Source: Streptomyces cinnamoneus
Lineage (GTDB): Bacteria > Actinomycetota > Actinomycetes > Streptomycetales > Streptomycetaceae
Reading direction: 5' to 3'
Assembly (NCBI RefSeq): GCF_002939475.1
Contig: NZ_PKFQ01000001.1
Coordinates: 4,957,001-5,021,000 of the forward strand
DNA: 64,000 nt
Shown here: positions 8,345 to 17,042 of the stretch, in pieces
Position numbering within the stretch: the first letter of the stretch is position 1
Layout of the letters: each line of letters starts with the position of its first letter
Position numbers and translations under genes: made by a program
Notes under the pieces: generated by a model
Told to the model about the DNA's origin: nothing
What the model saw: only the letters and a program-made list of their open reading frames with translations
The model's database searches: none

Positions 8345-9487
8345 TCAGCTCACCTTCAACAGCAGTAGCCGGTCGTCCTGGGCGTCCGGCTTGCCCCGCC
8401 CGTCCGTGTTGCTGGTGGTCAACACCAAAGTGTCGCCGCTTGTCGCCACCACTGTACGCAGACGCCCGTACTCCCCTTCGAAGAACGCCTGGGGCGACGC
8501 CGCCGGACGCTCGCCCCGCAACGGGATCCGCCACAGGGTCCGGCCCCGCAGGCCGGCCATCCACAACGCGCCTCCGGCGTACGCCAGGCCGCTCGGCGAG
8601 GCGGCCGCGGGCTTCCACTGCTCCACCGGGTCCACGAGCCCCGGCTTGCCGGCTCTGCCCTCGGCCAGCGGCCAGCCGTAGTCGCCGCCGGGCCGGACCA
8701 GGTTGAGCTCGTCCCACGTGTCCTGGCCGAACTCCGAGGCCCACAGCCGTCCGTCCGCGTCCCACGCCAGGCCCTGGACGTTGCGGTGGCCGTGGCTGTA
8801 GACGACCGAGTCCGCCCGGGGGTTGCCGGGCGCGGGCCGGCCGTCCGGGGTCATGCGGAGGATCTTGCCGCCGAGGGAGTCCAGGTCCTGGGCCAGGCCG
8901 CGCCGTCCGCTCTCGCCCGTGCCCGCGTACAGCATGCCGTCCGGGCCGAAGGCGATCCGGCCGCCGTTGTGGACCGGCCCCTTGGGGATGCCGCGCAGGA
9001 TCGTGTCCGGCGCGCCCAGCCGCTGCCCCTCGGGCCGCGCGTCGTCGACGAGCATCCGTACGACGCGGTTGTCGGACTCGGTGGTGAAGTAGGCGTACAG
9101 CCAGTGGTCGGCGCCGTAGCCGGGCGAGAGGGCGAGGCCGAGCAGGCCGCCCTCGCCCGCCGCCGCGACGCCGGGCACCGTGCCCAGCTCGCTCTGCCGG
9201 CCGTCCCCGGCCCCGACCCGGACGATCCGCCCGGTGTCCCGCGAGCCGACCAGCAGGTCCCCGCCGGGCAGGACGGCAACGCCCCAGGGGGAGTTGAGCC
9301 TCGTGGCGATCGTCCGGACGACCTCGGCCGAGCCCTTGGCGGGGGCGGCGGAGGCGGACGGGCCGCCGGTGCCCGCGGTGCCGGCCCCGGTGGACGGCGA
9401 GCCGTCGTCCGAGCAGCCCGCCAGGAGCAGCAGCGCCGAGGCGGCCGCCAGCGCGGCCCTGACGGTGGCGTTCGGGGTTCCTCGCAC
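8345..9487 (-). CDS. PQQ-dependent sugar dehydrogenase-like lipoprotein
   Basis: This 380-residue protein has a lipoprotein signal with lipobox LLAGC near residues 21-25, so it should be anchored to the outer face of the membrane. The rest is a six-bladed beta-propeller of the soluble glucose/sorbosone dehydrogenase family: SPWGVAVLPGGDLLVGSRD, GGLLGLALSP, an HNGGRIAFGPDGMLY segment and GHRNVQGLAWD, which hold the cofactor and active-site residues in the family. It would oxidise an aldose with PQQ as cofactor; no PQQ synthesis genes are visible in this window. The GTG or ATG start region at 9487 gives the expected short basic n-region. A DUF6191-like gene follows one base after its stop. Confidence 0.9.
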   Translation of the reverse strand: MRGTPNATVRAALAAASALLLLAGCSDDGSPSTGAGTAGTGGPSASAAPAKGSAEVVRTIATRLNSPWGVAVLPGGDLLVGSRDTGRIVRVGAGDGRQSELGTVPGVAAAGEGGLLGLALSPGYGADHWLYAYFTTESDNRVVRMLVDDARPEGQRLGAPDTILRGIPKGPVHNGGRIAFGPDGMLYAGTGESGRRGLAQDLDSLGGKILRMTPDGRPAPGNPRADSVVYSHGHRNVQGLAWDADGRLWASEFGQDTWDELNLVRPGGDYGWPLAEGRAGKPGLVDPVEQWKPAAASPSGLAYAGGALWMAGLRGRTLWRIPLRGERPAASPQAFFEGEYGRLRTVVATSGDTLVLTTSNTDGRGKPDAQDDRLLLLKVS

Positions 9488-9566
9488 GGTGCGGTCCTCT
9501 CGCCGGAAGCCGGGCGGAGCGGGGCAGGACGGTCGAACTGTCGCCTCCCGCCCTTTCTACACCCCC

Positions 9567-10577
9567 TCAGTCCCAGGAACCCATGGCCTTGGGCAGCGCC
9601 GCGATCTCGGCCAAATCGCCGGCCCCGAGGCGCAGTCCGGCGGCGGCGGCGTTCTCCACCGCCCACGCGGCCTTCTTCGTCCCCGGAACGGGCACCACGT
9701 GCCGCCCCTGCGCCAGCACCCACGCCAGCGCGACCTGGGCCGCCGTGGCGTCGTGGCGCCGGGCGACCCGCCGCAGCCCGGCGACTATCGGCTGGTTGGC
9801 CGCCATCATCTCCGCGGTGAACCGCGGGTGCCGGGCCCGGACGTCCTCCGGCTCGAAGCCCTGCCCCGGGGTGAGCGTGCCACTGAGGAAACCATTCCCC
9901 AGGGGCATGGCGGCCAGCAGTCCCACGCCCCGCGAGGCGCACCAGGGCACCAGCCGGTCCAGCGCCTCCCGGGACCACACCGAGAGCTCCGCCTGCACGC
10001 AACTGACCGGGAAGACCTGCTGGACCCGCTCCAGCTGGCGGATCGTCGTGTCGTACATGCCCGCCGCCGCCCCCGCCGACGAGCCGAACCTGCGCTGCGC
10101 GCGGGCGCCTATCGCGCACCACCCCAGCGCGCGGACCTTGCCCGCCGACACCAGCTCCGCCATCGCCCCCCACGTCTCCTCGACCGGCACCTCGGGGTCC
10201 GGCCGGTGCAGCTGGTAGAGGTCGATCACGTCGGTCTGCAAGCGGCGCAGCGAGGCGTCGCACGCGCGCTTGACGTAGCCGGGCCGTCCGTTGGCCACGA
10301 CGTGCTGCTCTCCCACCAGCAGCCCGCACTTGGTCGACACGAACGCCTCCGCGCGCCGCTCCCGCAACACCCGCCCCACCAGGAGTTCGTTGGTGAACGG
10401 CCCGTACATGTCGGCCGTGTCCAGCAGGCTCGCCCCCGCGTCCAGGGCCGCGTGGACCGTGCGCAGCGCGCCCTCGCCGCTCTGCTGGGAGGCGGTGTAC
10501 GCCCAGTGCATCGGCATGCACCCGAGACCGATCGCCCCCACTTCGAGCGCCGCCGCACCGATTGTCCTGCGCTCCAC
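9567..10577 (-). CDS. aldo/keto reductase
   Basis: This is a 336-residue NADPH-dependent oxidoreductase of the aldo/keto reductase superfamily (TIM barrel). Near the N-terminus are GLGCMPM and the DTADMYG motif (catalytic Asp and Tyr). STKCG (catalytic Lys) and the DLYQLHRPDP segment (catalytic His) follow, and VPVPGTKK near the C-terminus binds the cofactor phosphate. The GTG at 10577 is chosen because GGGAGGG lies 8 bp upstream; the longer frame to an ATG at 10652 would overlap the divergent gene's start. The substrate is unknown. It is divergent from a 2-hydroxyacid dehydrogenase with a 73-bp gap. Confidence 0.92.
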   Translation of the reverse strand: MERRTIGAAALEVGAIGLGCMPMHWAYTASQQSGEGALRTVHAALDAGASLLDTADMYGPFTNELLVGRVLRERRAEAFVSTKCGLLVGEQHVVANGRPGYVKRACDASLRRLQTDVIDLYQLHRPDPEVPVEETWGAMAELVSAGKVRALGWCAIGARAQRRFGSSAGAAAGMYDTTIRQLERVQQVFPVSCVQAELSVWSREALDRLVPWCASRGVGLLAAMPLGNGFLSGTLTPGQGFEPEDVRARHPRFTAEMMAANQPIVAGLRRVARRHDATAAQVALAWVLAQGRHVVPVPGTKKAAWAVENAAAAGLRLGAGDLAEIAALPKAMGSWD

Positions 10578-10650
10578 CGGCCGTACCCTCCCGTTCCTCG
10601 CCCCCCAAACTAACGTCTGGTCCTGGGCTGTCTTCGCATAGCCTCCAGAC

Positions 10651-11613
10651 ATGAGCGCAGATCACAGCGGTTCCGCCCGACCCCTGGCCTGGTTGCCGAT
10701 GCCCCCCGAGGAGATCGGGGAGCTCCCCGGCCAACTGGAGTACGCCTGCTGGAACGGCGAGGCGGAGTTCCCCACGGATCCCGCCCGCTGCGTCTTCTAC
10801 GCGGTCCCGTACCTCAAGGGCCACGAGGTGAGCGTGCGCCCCCTGCCGCTCATGCCGCGCCTCAAGGTCGTGCAGTCCCTCATGGCGGGCGTGGACGACT
10901 TCCTGCCCGCCCTCGCCTCGCTGCCGCCGGGCACACGGCTGTGCAACGCGCGCGGGCTGCACGACGCGAGCACCGCGGAACTGGCCCTGACCCTGGTCCT
11001 CGCCGCGCTGCGGGACATCCCCGGGTTCGTCCGGGCGCAGGACGCGGGGGAGTGGCGGCAGGAGTTCCGGCCCGCCCTGGCCGACAAGTCGGTGCTGATC
11101 GTGGGCTACGGCTCGATCGGCGCCGCCATCGAGGACCGGCTTGTGCCCTTTGAGTGCGCGCGGGTGGTGCGCGTCGCGCGCTCCCCGCGTACCACAGCAC
11201 GCGGCCCGGTCCATCCGGTGACCGACCTGCCCGAACTGCTGCCCGACGCCGACGTCGTGATCCTCTCGACCCCGCTCACCCCGCAGACCCGGGGCCTGGT
11301 TGACGCCGCGTTCCTCGCCCGCATGAAGGACGGGGCCCTGCTGGTGAACGTCGCACGCGGCCCGGTCGTCGACACCGAGGCGCTCCTGGCCGAGCTGGGG
11401 AGCGGCCGCCTGCGCGCCGCCCTCGACGTCACCGACCCCGAGCCGCTGCCGCCCGGGCACCCGCTGTGGACCGCCCCCGGCGCACTCGTCACCCCCCATG
11501 TGGGTGGCCCTTCTTCGGCCTTCACCCCCCGTGCGAAGGCCCTCCTGCGCGATCAACTGGCCAGATTCGCACTGGACGAGCCTCTGCGGAATGTCGTAGC
11601 CACTGTGGACTGA
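10651..11613 (+). CDS. D-isomer 2-hydroxyacid dehydrogenase family protein
   Basis: This 320-residue NAD(P)-dependent dehydrogenase carries the Rossmann motif VGYGSIG near residue 150. The catalytic set is visible in order: Arg in NVARGPVVDTEAL, Glu/Asp in DVTDPEPLPPGHPLW, and His in VTPHVGG. It would interconvert a 2-keto acid and a D-2-hydroxy acid, or act as a glyoxylate/hydroxypyruvate-type reductase. The N-terminal substrate domain has no feature that fixes the substrate. No ribosome-binding site is visible before the ATG, and a TAGCCT element lies about 10 bp upstream, so the message may be leaderless or nearly so. It is divergent from the aldo/keto reductase gene. Confidence 0.9.
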   Translation: MSADHSGSARPLAWLPMPPEEIGELPGQLEYACWNGEAEFPTDPARCVFYAVPYLKGHEVSVRPLPLMPRLKVVQSLMAGVDDFLPALASLPPGTRLCNARGLHDASTAELALTLVLAALRDIPGFVRAQDAGEWRQEFRPALADKSVLIVGYGSIGAAIEDRLVPFECARVVRVARSPRTTARGPVHPVTDLPELLPDADVVILSTPLTPQTRGLVDAAFLARMKDGALLVNVARGPVVDTEALLAELGSGRLRAALDVTDPEPLPPGHPLWTAPGALVTPHVGGPSSAFTPRAKALLRDQLARFALDEPLRNVVATVD

Positions 11614-11678
11614 CAGCGGAGCGGTACCACGTAGAGGCACCATTTGGCTGCGCTGAGTATCCGTAATCCCGTAGCTAG

Positions 11679-11691
11679 TTACGCTATGTAT
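11679..11691 (+). promoter_or_regulatory. BldD-box-like sequence upstream of the CdgC-like gene
   Basis: TTAC-GCTAT-GTAT matches the BldD consensus TNAC-N5-GTNA except at the last base. It lies in an AT-richer stretch upstream of the membrane GGDEF-EAL gene. BldD is the c-di-GMP-responsive developmental repressor and is known to bind promoters of c-di-GMP genes. This is a single imperfect site found by eye. Confidence 0.35.
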
Positions 11692-11800
11692 ATGAGCTAT
11701 GTCCCTGAGTGACGAGTCTGGTGTATCGTCCCGACCGGGGGCTGCGCGGCGCACCACGGCGGCGCGGCGAAGGACCGGAACTCGAGGGGGGCGACGGGCG

Positions 11801-11977
11801 ATGCACGGCCACTGGACGATCTACCCGACGCGGCAGGGGTGCCGACCACGGCTTCGGCGTCCGAGGCTCCACCGGCCGCGGGACCTGCGGCTCCACGGCC
11901 GGACGGGCGCCCGCTGCCTGGCGCCCCTGGCCCTGTGGCTCCCCTGGCTCGGTCTGCTGCGGACGGCGGCGCGGTGA
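11801..11977 (+). CDS. possible 58-aa upstream ORF coupled to the CdgC-like gene
   Basis: An ATG at 11801 follows a strong GAGGGGGG site at good spacing. The frame runs 58 codons with very G/C-rich third positions and stops at a TGA that overlaps a GTG of the GGDEF gene (GTGA, 11974-11977). The product would be rich in Arg, Leu and Pro with a hydrophobic end (APLALWLPWLGLL). I recognise no family. It could be a coupling leader, or the true start region of the downstream protein read in another frame. It is the only strong ribosome-binding site in this stretch. Confidence 0.35.
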   Translation: MHGHWTIYPTRQGCRPRLRRPRLHRPRDLRLHGRTGARCLAPLALWLPWLGLLRTAAR

Positions 11978-14862
11978 GCGCCTCCGGAGCGGCCCTGACC
12001 CGTCGGCCCGGCCCCGCCGGGGGCCCCGGGGTGGTGCCCCAGCTCCTCCTCGCCCTCGTCTGCGGCGGCTACGCCACGGGCGCCGTCTTCGGCTGGGGTT
12101 CGGCCGAGATGGCGACCACCATGGGCGACTTCGGCCTCAGCGGGGCCGCGGGCCTCGCCGCCGCGTCCTGCTTCTGGTACGCGCGCGCACACAACACCCG
12201 CTTCCGGCCCGCCTGGCTGCTGTTCGCCGTCTCCTCCTCGATGGCCGGCTTCGGCAACGCGGTCTGGGGCTGGTACGAGGTCGTCCTCGGCCGGCCCGTG
12301 CCGAGCACGTCCCCGGCCGACTTCTGCTTCCTGCTGTTCGCGCCGCCGTCCATCATCGGCCTGCTGGTGCTCGCCCGCCGCCCCGTCACCCGGGCCGGCT
12401 GGGTCTGCCTCGGGCTCGACTCCTGGCTCATCGGCGGCTCGCTGCTGACGCTCTCCTGGAGCCTGGCCCTCGCCCACACCGCGCACTTCGCCGGCGAGAC
12501 CGTGGCCCACGCCGCGCTGTCCCTGGCCTACCCGCTGCTGGACATCGTGCTGGTGTCCATGGTGCTGGCCCTGCACTTCAAGCGCTCGTCCGCCAACCGC
12601 TCCGCCATCAACACCGCGATCGCCGCCCTGGCCCTGACGGTGCTGTGCGACGCGCTGTTCACCTCACCGCTGCTGCGGGCGAACTACCGCTCCGGCCAGA
12701 TCCTCGACGCCGGCTGGTTCGCGGGCTACATGCTCATGGCCTACGCCCCCTGGGTCGCCCGGGAGCAGGGCGAGGAGAGCGGCGCCCGGCGCGGGCGGCC
12801 CGTCCTGCAGCACCCCAGCCGCCCCATCGCGGGCTCGCTCGCGGCCCTCACCCCGTACCTGGCCGCGGCCGTCTGCACCCTGGGGATCCTCTACAACGTC
12901 CTGGACGGCCACCACGTCGACCGGGTCGTGCTCTTCACCGGCTGCACGGTCGTCCTGGCGCTCGTGGTGCGCCAGGGCATCATGCTGCTCGACAACATCT
13001 CCCTCACCCAGGAGCTGGCCCAGAAGGAGAACCACTTCCGCTCCCTGGTCCAGGGCTCCAGCGACGTCATCATGATCGCCGCACCCACCGGCATACTGCG
13101 CTACGTCAGCCCCGCCGCCGCGGGGGTCTACGGGCGCGACGCCGAGGAGCTCGTCGGCTCCGAACTGGCCTCCCTCATCCACCCCGAGGACCTCGGCCGG
13201 GTCGTCCACGAGGTGCGCCGCTTCCTCGCCGCGCCGCCCGCCGAGGAGCCCACCACCCGCATCGAGTGCCGCTTCCGCTCCGGCAGCGGCGAGTGGCTCA
13301 ACGTCGAGTCCACCGTCAACCGCCACCACGGCGGCCTGATCTTCAACAGCCGCGACGTCACCGAACGGGTCCGCCTCCAGGCGCAGTTGCAGCACACCGC
13401 CGAGCACGACCCGCTCACCGACCTGCCCAACCGGGCCCTGTTCACCAAGCGGGTCCAGCAGGCGCTGGCCGGCCGCAGAGTCACCGACGCCGGCACCGCC
13501 GTGCTCTTCATCGACCTCGACGGCTTCAAGGCCGTCAACGACTCCGTCGGCCACCAGGCGGGCGACGAACTGCTGGTCCAGGCCGCCCGGCGGCTCCAGG
13601 ACTCGGTGCGCGCCGGCGACTCCACCGCCCGCTTCGGCGGCGACGAGTTCGCGGCGCTCATCATCGGCGACGGCACCCGTGACCCCGCCGCCCGCGAGTA
13701 CCGCATCCTGGAGGTCGCCGACCGGCTGCGGCTGACCCTCTCCCAGCCCTATCTGGTCGAGGGCGGCACCGAGGTCCGCGTCGCCGCCAGCATCGGCGTC
13801 GCCTTCGCCGAGCCCGACATCACGCCCGGCACCCTGATGCGCAACGCCGACCTCGCGATGTACCGCGCCAAGCAGGCCGGAAAGGGGCGCGTCGAGCTCT
13901 ACGCCCCCCAGATGCAGGCCGACGTCGTCCGCCGCACCGAGCTGGCCACCCGGCTGCGCACCGCGCTGCACGAGGGCGAGTTCGCCCTGCTGCACCAGCC
14001 GGTCGTGGAGCTGGCCACCGGCCGGATCACCGCCGTCTCGGCCCAGGCCCGCTGGCGCTCGGCCCAGGGCATCCTCTTCACCCCCGAAGAATTCCTCCGG
14101 GTGGCCGAGATGGACCGCGGCGACGAGAGCGCCCGCACCGCCGAGCTGGGCCGCTGGACCCTGGAGAAGGCCGTCGAGCAGGCCGCCCAGCGCGCCCGCG
14201 CCGGCCACGGCGTGCCCGTGTACGTACGCCTGCCCGCCGCCCGGCTGCTGGACAGGTCCCTGCCGCCGAAGAACATCGAGGCGCTCGTGCTGCGCCACGA
14301 CCTGCCCTCCGGCGCGCTCGTCCTGGAGCTGTCCGGCAGCGACCCGCGGCTGCCCCTGGACGAGCTGGAGCGCCGCCTGGCCTCCCTGCGCCGCTTCGGC
14401 GTCCGCATCGCCCTCGACGGCTTCGGCAGCGGCTACGCCGCCATGAGCGCCCTGCGGCGGCTGCCCATCGACGTGCTCAAGCTCGACCGGGGCCTGGTCG
14501 ACGGCGTCGCCGAGTCGGCCAGGCTGCACAAGATCACCGCCGGGCTGCTGCGCATCGCCACCGACCTGGGCATGGACTCCGTGGCCGAGGGTGTCGACGA
14601 GCCCGAGCAGGCCCGCGTCCTGCGCACCATGGGCTGCACCCACGGCCAGGGCCTGGCCTTCGCGGGCGCGCTCGACGAGCACCGCCTGCGGCACGCCCTG
14701 GACCGCGGTCCGTACACCCTCCCGACCGATCCCTCGAACGAGGGAAACGGGGTGCTCGTCGGGGGTGCGCTGCCCGTACGATCCGGAGCGGTGGGTGGCC
14801 CGGGAGCCCTCGCGCATGCTCCATTGCGCTCAAATAATGAGACGCCCGTCCCACCCACTTGA
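11974..14862 (+). CDS. cdgC: membrane PAS-GGDEF-degenerate EAL protein (CdgC-like)
   Basis: This 962-residue c-di-GMP protein has about ten membrane helices over residues 15-340. They are followed by a PAS domain (about 355-470), a GGDEF domain with GGDEF intact at 555-559, and an EAL domain. The EAL domain looks catalytically dead: the EAL triad is SAQ (689-691, in SAQARW), and the DDFG motif is DGFG (815-818), losing the second metal-binding Asp. It should therefore make, not degrade, c-di-GMP. The start is uncertain: GTG 11974 overlaps the stop of a short upstream ORF, while an in-frame GTG at 11839 has no usable ribosome-binding site, and the codons between them have unusually many A/T third positions. 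The name follows position before ilvB, as I recall for SCO5511. Confidence 0.9.
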   Translation: MSASGAALTRRPGPAGGPGVVPQLLLALVCGGYATGAVFGWGSAEMATTMGDFGLSGAAGLAAASCFWYARAHNTRFRPAWLLFAVSSSMAGFGNAVWGWYEVVLGRPVPSTSPADFCFLLFAPPSIIGLLVLARRPVTRAGWVCLGLDSWLIGGSLLTLSWSLALAHTAHFAGETVAHAALSLAYPLLDIVLVSMVLALHFKRSSANRSAINTAIAALALTVLCDALFTSPLLRANYRSGQILDAGWFAGYMLMAYAPWVAREQGEESGARRGRPVLQHPSRPIAGSLAALTPYLAAAVCTLGILYNVLDGHHVDRVVLFTGCTVVLALVVRQGIMLLDNISLTQELAQKENHFRSLVQGSSDVIMIAAPTGILRYVSPAAAGVYGRDAEELVGSELASLIHPEDLGRVVHEVRRFLAAPPAEEPTTRIECRFRSGSGEWLNVESTVNRHHGGLIFNSRDVTERVRLQAQLQHTAEHDPLTDLPNRALFTKRVQQALAGRRVTDAGTAVLFIDLDGFKAVNDSVGHQAGDELLVQAARRLQDSVRAGDSTARFGGDEFAALIIGDGTRDPAAREYRILEVADRLRLTLSQPYLVEGGTEVRVAASIGVAFAEPDITPGTLMRNADLAMYRAKQAGKGRVELYAPQMQADVVRRTELATRLRTALHEGEFALLHQPVVELATGRITAVSAQARWRSAQGILFTPEEFLRVAEMDRGDESARTAELGRWTLEKAVEQAAQRARAGHGVPVYVRLPAARLLDRSLPPKNIEALVLRHDLPSGALVLELSGSDPRLPLDELERRLASLRRFGVRIALDGFGSGYAAMSALRRLPIDVLKLDRGLVDGVAESARLHKITAGLLRIATDLGMDSVAEGVDEPEQARVLRTMGCTHGQGLAFAGALDEHRLRHALDRGPYTLPTDPSNEGNGVLVGGALPVRSGAVGGPGALAHAPLRSNNETPVPPT

Positions 14863-14895
14863 CACTGCGTACGGAGCAGAGGGAGGGTCGATGCC

Positions 14896-14937
14896 ATGCG
14901 CACCCGAATTCTCGTACTTGGACAGCGCGTCGGCTGA
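14896..14937 (+). CDS. ilvB leader peptide
   Basis: This is a 13-codon ORF encoding MRTRILVLGQRVG, with GAGGG just upstream. The run Ile-Leu-Val-Leu is what a ribosome-mediated attenuator sensing branched-chain amino acids needs. A peptide of nearly this sequence is known before ilvB in other actinobacteria. It sits 43 bp before a U-tailed terminator hairpin and 179 bp before ilvB. Confidence 0.88.
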   Translation: MRTRILVLGQRVG

Positions 14938-14979
14938 AGCAGGCCGCTCACGACAGCCTGCTGACCACACCGGCGCGCT

Positions 14980-15013
14980 CCCCTCGCTTGCCTCACGGCA
15001 CGAGGGGTTTTTT
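14980..15013 (+). terminator. ilvB attenuator terminator
   Basis: The stem CCCCTCG/CGAGGGG (14980-14986 and 15001-15007) is followed at once by six T residues. It lies between the Ile-Leu-Val leader peptide and ilvB. Stalling in the leader would favour an alternative fold and allow transcription into ilvBNC. A T run is rare in this genome, which supports a regulatory terminator. Confidence 0.85.
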
Positions 15014-15115
15014 GTTGCACCGGCACCGGCGCCGGTGCTCACAAACCCTCCCAGACCGTCATCTGTCCACCCCATCGAAACCGTCGAATCCGAATCCTTC
15101 GAGAAGAGAAAATCG

Positions 15116-16975
15116 ATGACAGAGCAGGCCACCGGGGCCCACCATCATCCTCAGCCGCGGGCCCGCGGCGGGGCGCAGCAGCAGCCCGCCCACGTCGAGC
15201 ACCTCACGGGTGCGCAGTCCCTGATCCGCTCGCTGGAAGAGGTGGGGGCCGAGATCGTCTTCGGGATCCCCGGCGGCGCCATCCTGCCCGCCTACGACCC
15301 GATGATGGACTCCTCGAAGGTCCGCCACGTCCTCGTGCGGCACGAGCAGGGCGCCGGGCACGCGGCGACGGGATACGCCCAGGCGACCGGCAAGGTGGGC
15401 GTGTGCATGGCGACTTCGGGCCCGGGGGCGACCAACCTGGTCACCCCGATCGCCGACGCGCACATGGACTCGGTGCCGCTGGTGGCGATCACCGGCCAGG
15501 TCTCCTCGAAGTCGATCGGTACGGACGCCTTCCAGGAGGCGGACATCTGCGGCATCACCATGCCGATCACCAAGCACAACTGGCTGGTCACCGACCCCGC
15601 CGAGATCCCGCGGACCATCGCGGAGGCCTTCCACGTGGCCTCCACCGGGCGCCCCGGCCCGGTGCTCGTCGACATCGCCAAGGACGCCCTCCAGGCCCGT
15701 ACGACGTTCGTGTGGCCGCCCCACACCGACCTGCCGGGCTACCGCCCGGTGACCAAGCCGCACGCCAAGCAGATCCGCGAGGCCGCCAAGCTGCTCGCCC
15801 AGGCCGAGCGGCCGGTGCTGTACGTCGGCGGCGGTGTGCTGAAGGCGGAGGCGACGGCCGAACTGAAGGTGTTCGCCGAGCTGACCGGCGCGCCCGTGAC
15901 CACGACGCTGATGGCGCTGGGCGCCTTCCCCGACAGCCACCCCCAGCACGTCGGCATGCCCGGCATGCACGGCTCGGTGGCCGCGGTGACGGCGCTGCAG
16001 AAGGCCGACCTCATCGTCGCGCTCGGCGCCCGCTTCGACGACCGCGTCACCGGCAAGCTCGACAGCTTCGCGCCCCTGGCCAAGATCGTGCACGCGGACA
16101 TCGACCCGGCGGAGATCGGCAAGAACCGCGCCGCGGACGTGCCGATCGTCGGTGACGCCCGCGAGGTGCTCGCCGACCTGATCGTCGCGGTCCGGGCCGA
16201 GCACGCCGAGGGCCACACCGGCGACTACGCCGAGTGGTGGGAGGACCTGAACCGCTGGCGCGAGACCTACCCCCTCGGCTACGACCAGCCCGAGGACGGC
16301 AGCCTCTCCCCGCAGCAGGTCATCCGGCGGCTCGGACAGCTCGCCCCGGAGGGCACGGTCTACACCGCCGGCGTCGGCCAGCACCAGATGTGGGCCGCCC
16401 ACTTCATCGACTACGAGCAGCCGCGGACCTGGCTCAACTCCGGCGGCGCCGGGACGATGGGCTACGCGGTCCCGGCGGCGATGGGCGCCAAGGCCGGCAT
16501 GCCGGACCACACGGTCTGGGCCGTCGACGGCGACGGCAGCTTCCAGATGACCAATCAGGAACTGGTCACCTGCGCGCTGAACGGCATCCCCATCAAGGTC
16601 GCCATCATCAACAACGGCGCCCTGGGCATGGTCCGGCAGTGGCAGACCCTCTTCTACAACCAGCGCTACTCCAACACCGTCCTGCACTCGGGCCCCGGGT
16701 CCGACGGCACGGAGGCCTGCGCCGGCACCCGCGTGCCCGACTTCGTCAAGCTCGCCGACGCCATGGGCTGCGTGGGACTGCGCTGCGAGGACCCCGCGGA
16801 CCTCGACAAGGTCATCGCCGAGGCCAACGCCATCAACGACCGCCCCGTCGTCGTGGACTTCATCGTGCACCAGGACGCCATGGTCTGGCCCATGGTCGCC
16901 GCCGGCACCTCCAACGACGAGATCCTCGCGGCACGCGGCGTGCGGCCGGACTTCGACGGCATCGACGCCGACTGA
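15116..16975 (+). CDS. ilvB: acetolactate synthase large (catalytic) subunit
   Basis: IlvB is the thiamine diphosphate- and FAD-dependent enzyme that condenses two pyruvates to acetolactate, or pyruvate with 2-ketobutyrate. The 619-residue protein has a disordered N-terminal extension (residues 1-30), then the TPP N-terminal domain with the catalytic Glu in VRHEQGAGHAATGYA, a central FAD-binding domain, and the C-terminal TPP domain with the GDGSFQMTNQEL metal/diphosphate motif followed by NNGALGMVRQWQ. The ATG at 15116 has GAGAAGAG about 8 bp upstream. It heads the ilvB-ilvN-ilvC cluster and is preceded by a leader-peptide attenuator. Confidence 0.97.
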   Translation: MTEQATGAHHHPQPRARGGAQQQPAHVEHLTGAQSLIRSLEEVGAEIVFGIPGGAILPAYDPMMDSSKVRHVLVRHEQGAGHAATGYAQATGKVGVCMATSGPGATNLVTPIADAHMDSVPLVAITGQVSSKSIGTDAFQEADICGITMPITKHNWLVTDPAEIPRTIAEAFHVASTGRPGPVLVDIAKDALQARTTFVWPPHTDLPGYRPVTKPHAKQIREAAKLLAQAERPVLYVGGGVLKAEATAELKVFAELTGAPVTTTLMALGAFPDSHPQHVGMPGMHGSVAAVTALQKADLIVALGARFDDRVTGKLDSFAPLAKIVHADIDPAEIGKNRAADVPIVGDAREVLADLIVAVRAEHAEGHTGDYAEWWEDLNRWRETYPLGYDQPEDGSLSPQQVIRRLGQLAPEGTVYTAGVGQHQMWAAHFIDYEQPRTWLNSGGAGTMGYAVPAAMGAKAGMPDHTVWAVDGDGSFQMTNQELVTCALNGIPIKVAIINNGALGMVRQWQTLFYNQRYSNTVLHSGPGSDGTEACAGTRVPDFVKLADAMGCVGLRCEDPADLDKVIAEANAINDRPVVVDFIVHQDAMVWPMVAAGTSNDEILAARGVRPDFDGIDAD

Positions 16976-17042
16976 CCGCCGGCGGACCCGTCGACCGGAC
17001 CGTCACCGCATTCCGAGACGAGAGGCTGAGAGGCCCCCTCCC

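Noticed and set aside
5789..8368. 859-codon plus frame overlapping the MMPL gene
   Set aside because: It is the Arg/Pro-rich +1 shadow of the transporter, which has clear RND motifs.
11699..11800. Longer upstream extension of the 58-codon ORF (from 11699)
   Set aside because: There is no ribosome-binding site before 11699, and the extra codons overlap the AT-rich promoter-like region.
14859..14864. TTGACA as the -35 of the ilvB operon
   Set aside because: The expected -10 position 17 bp downstream is GC-rich, and the site overlaps the stop codon of the CdgC-like gene; not convincing.
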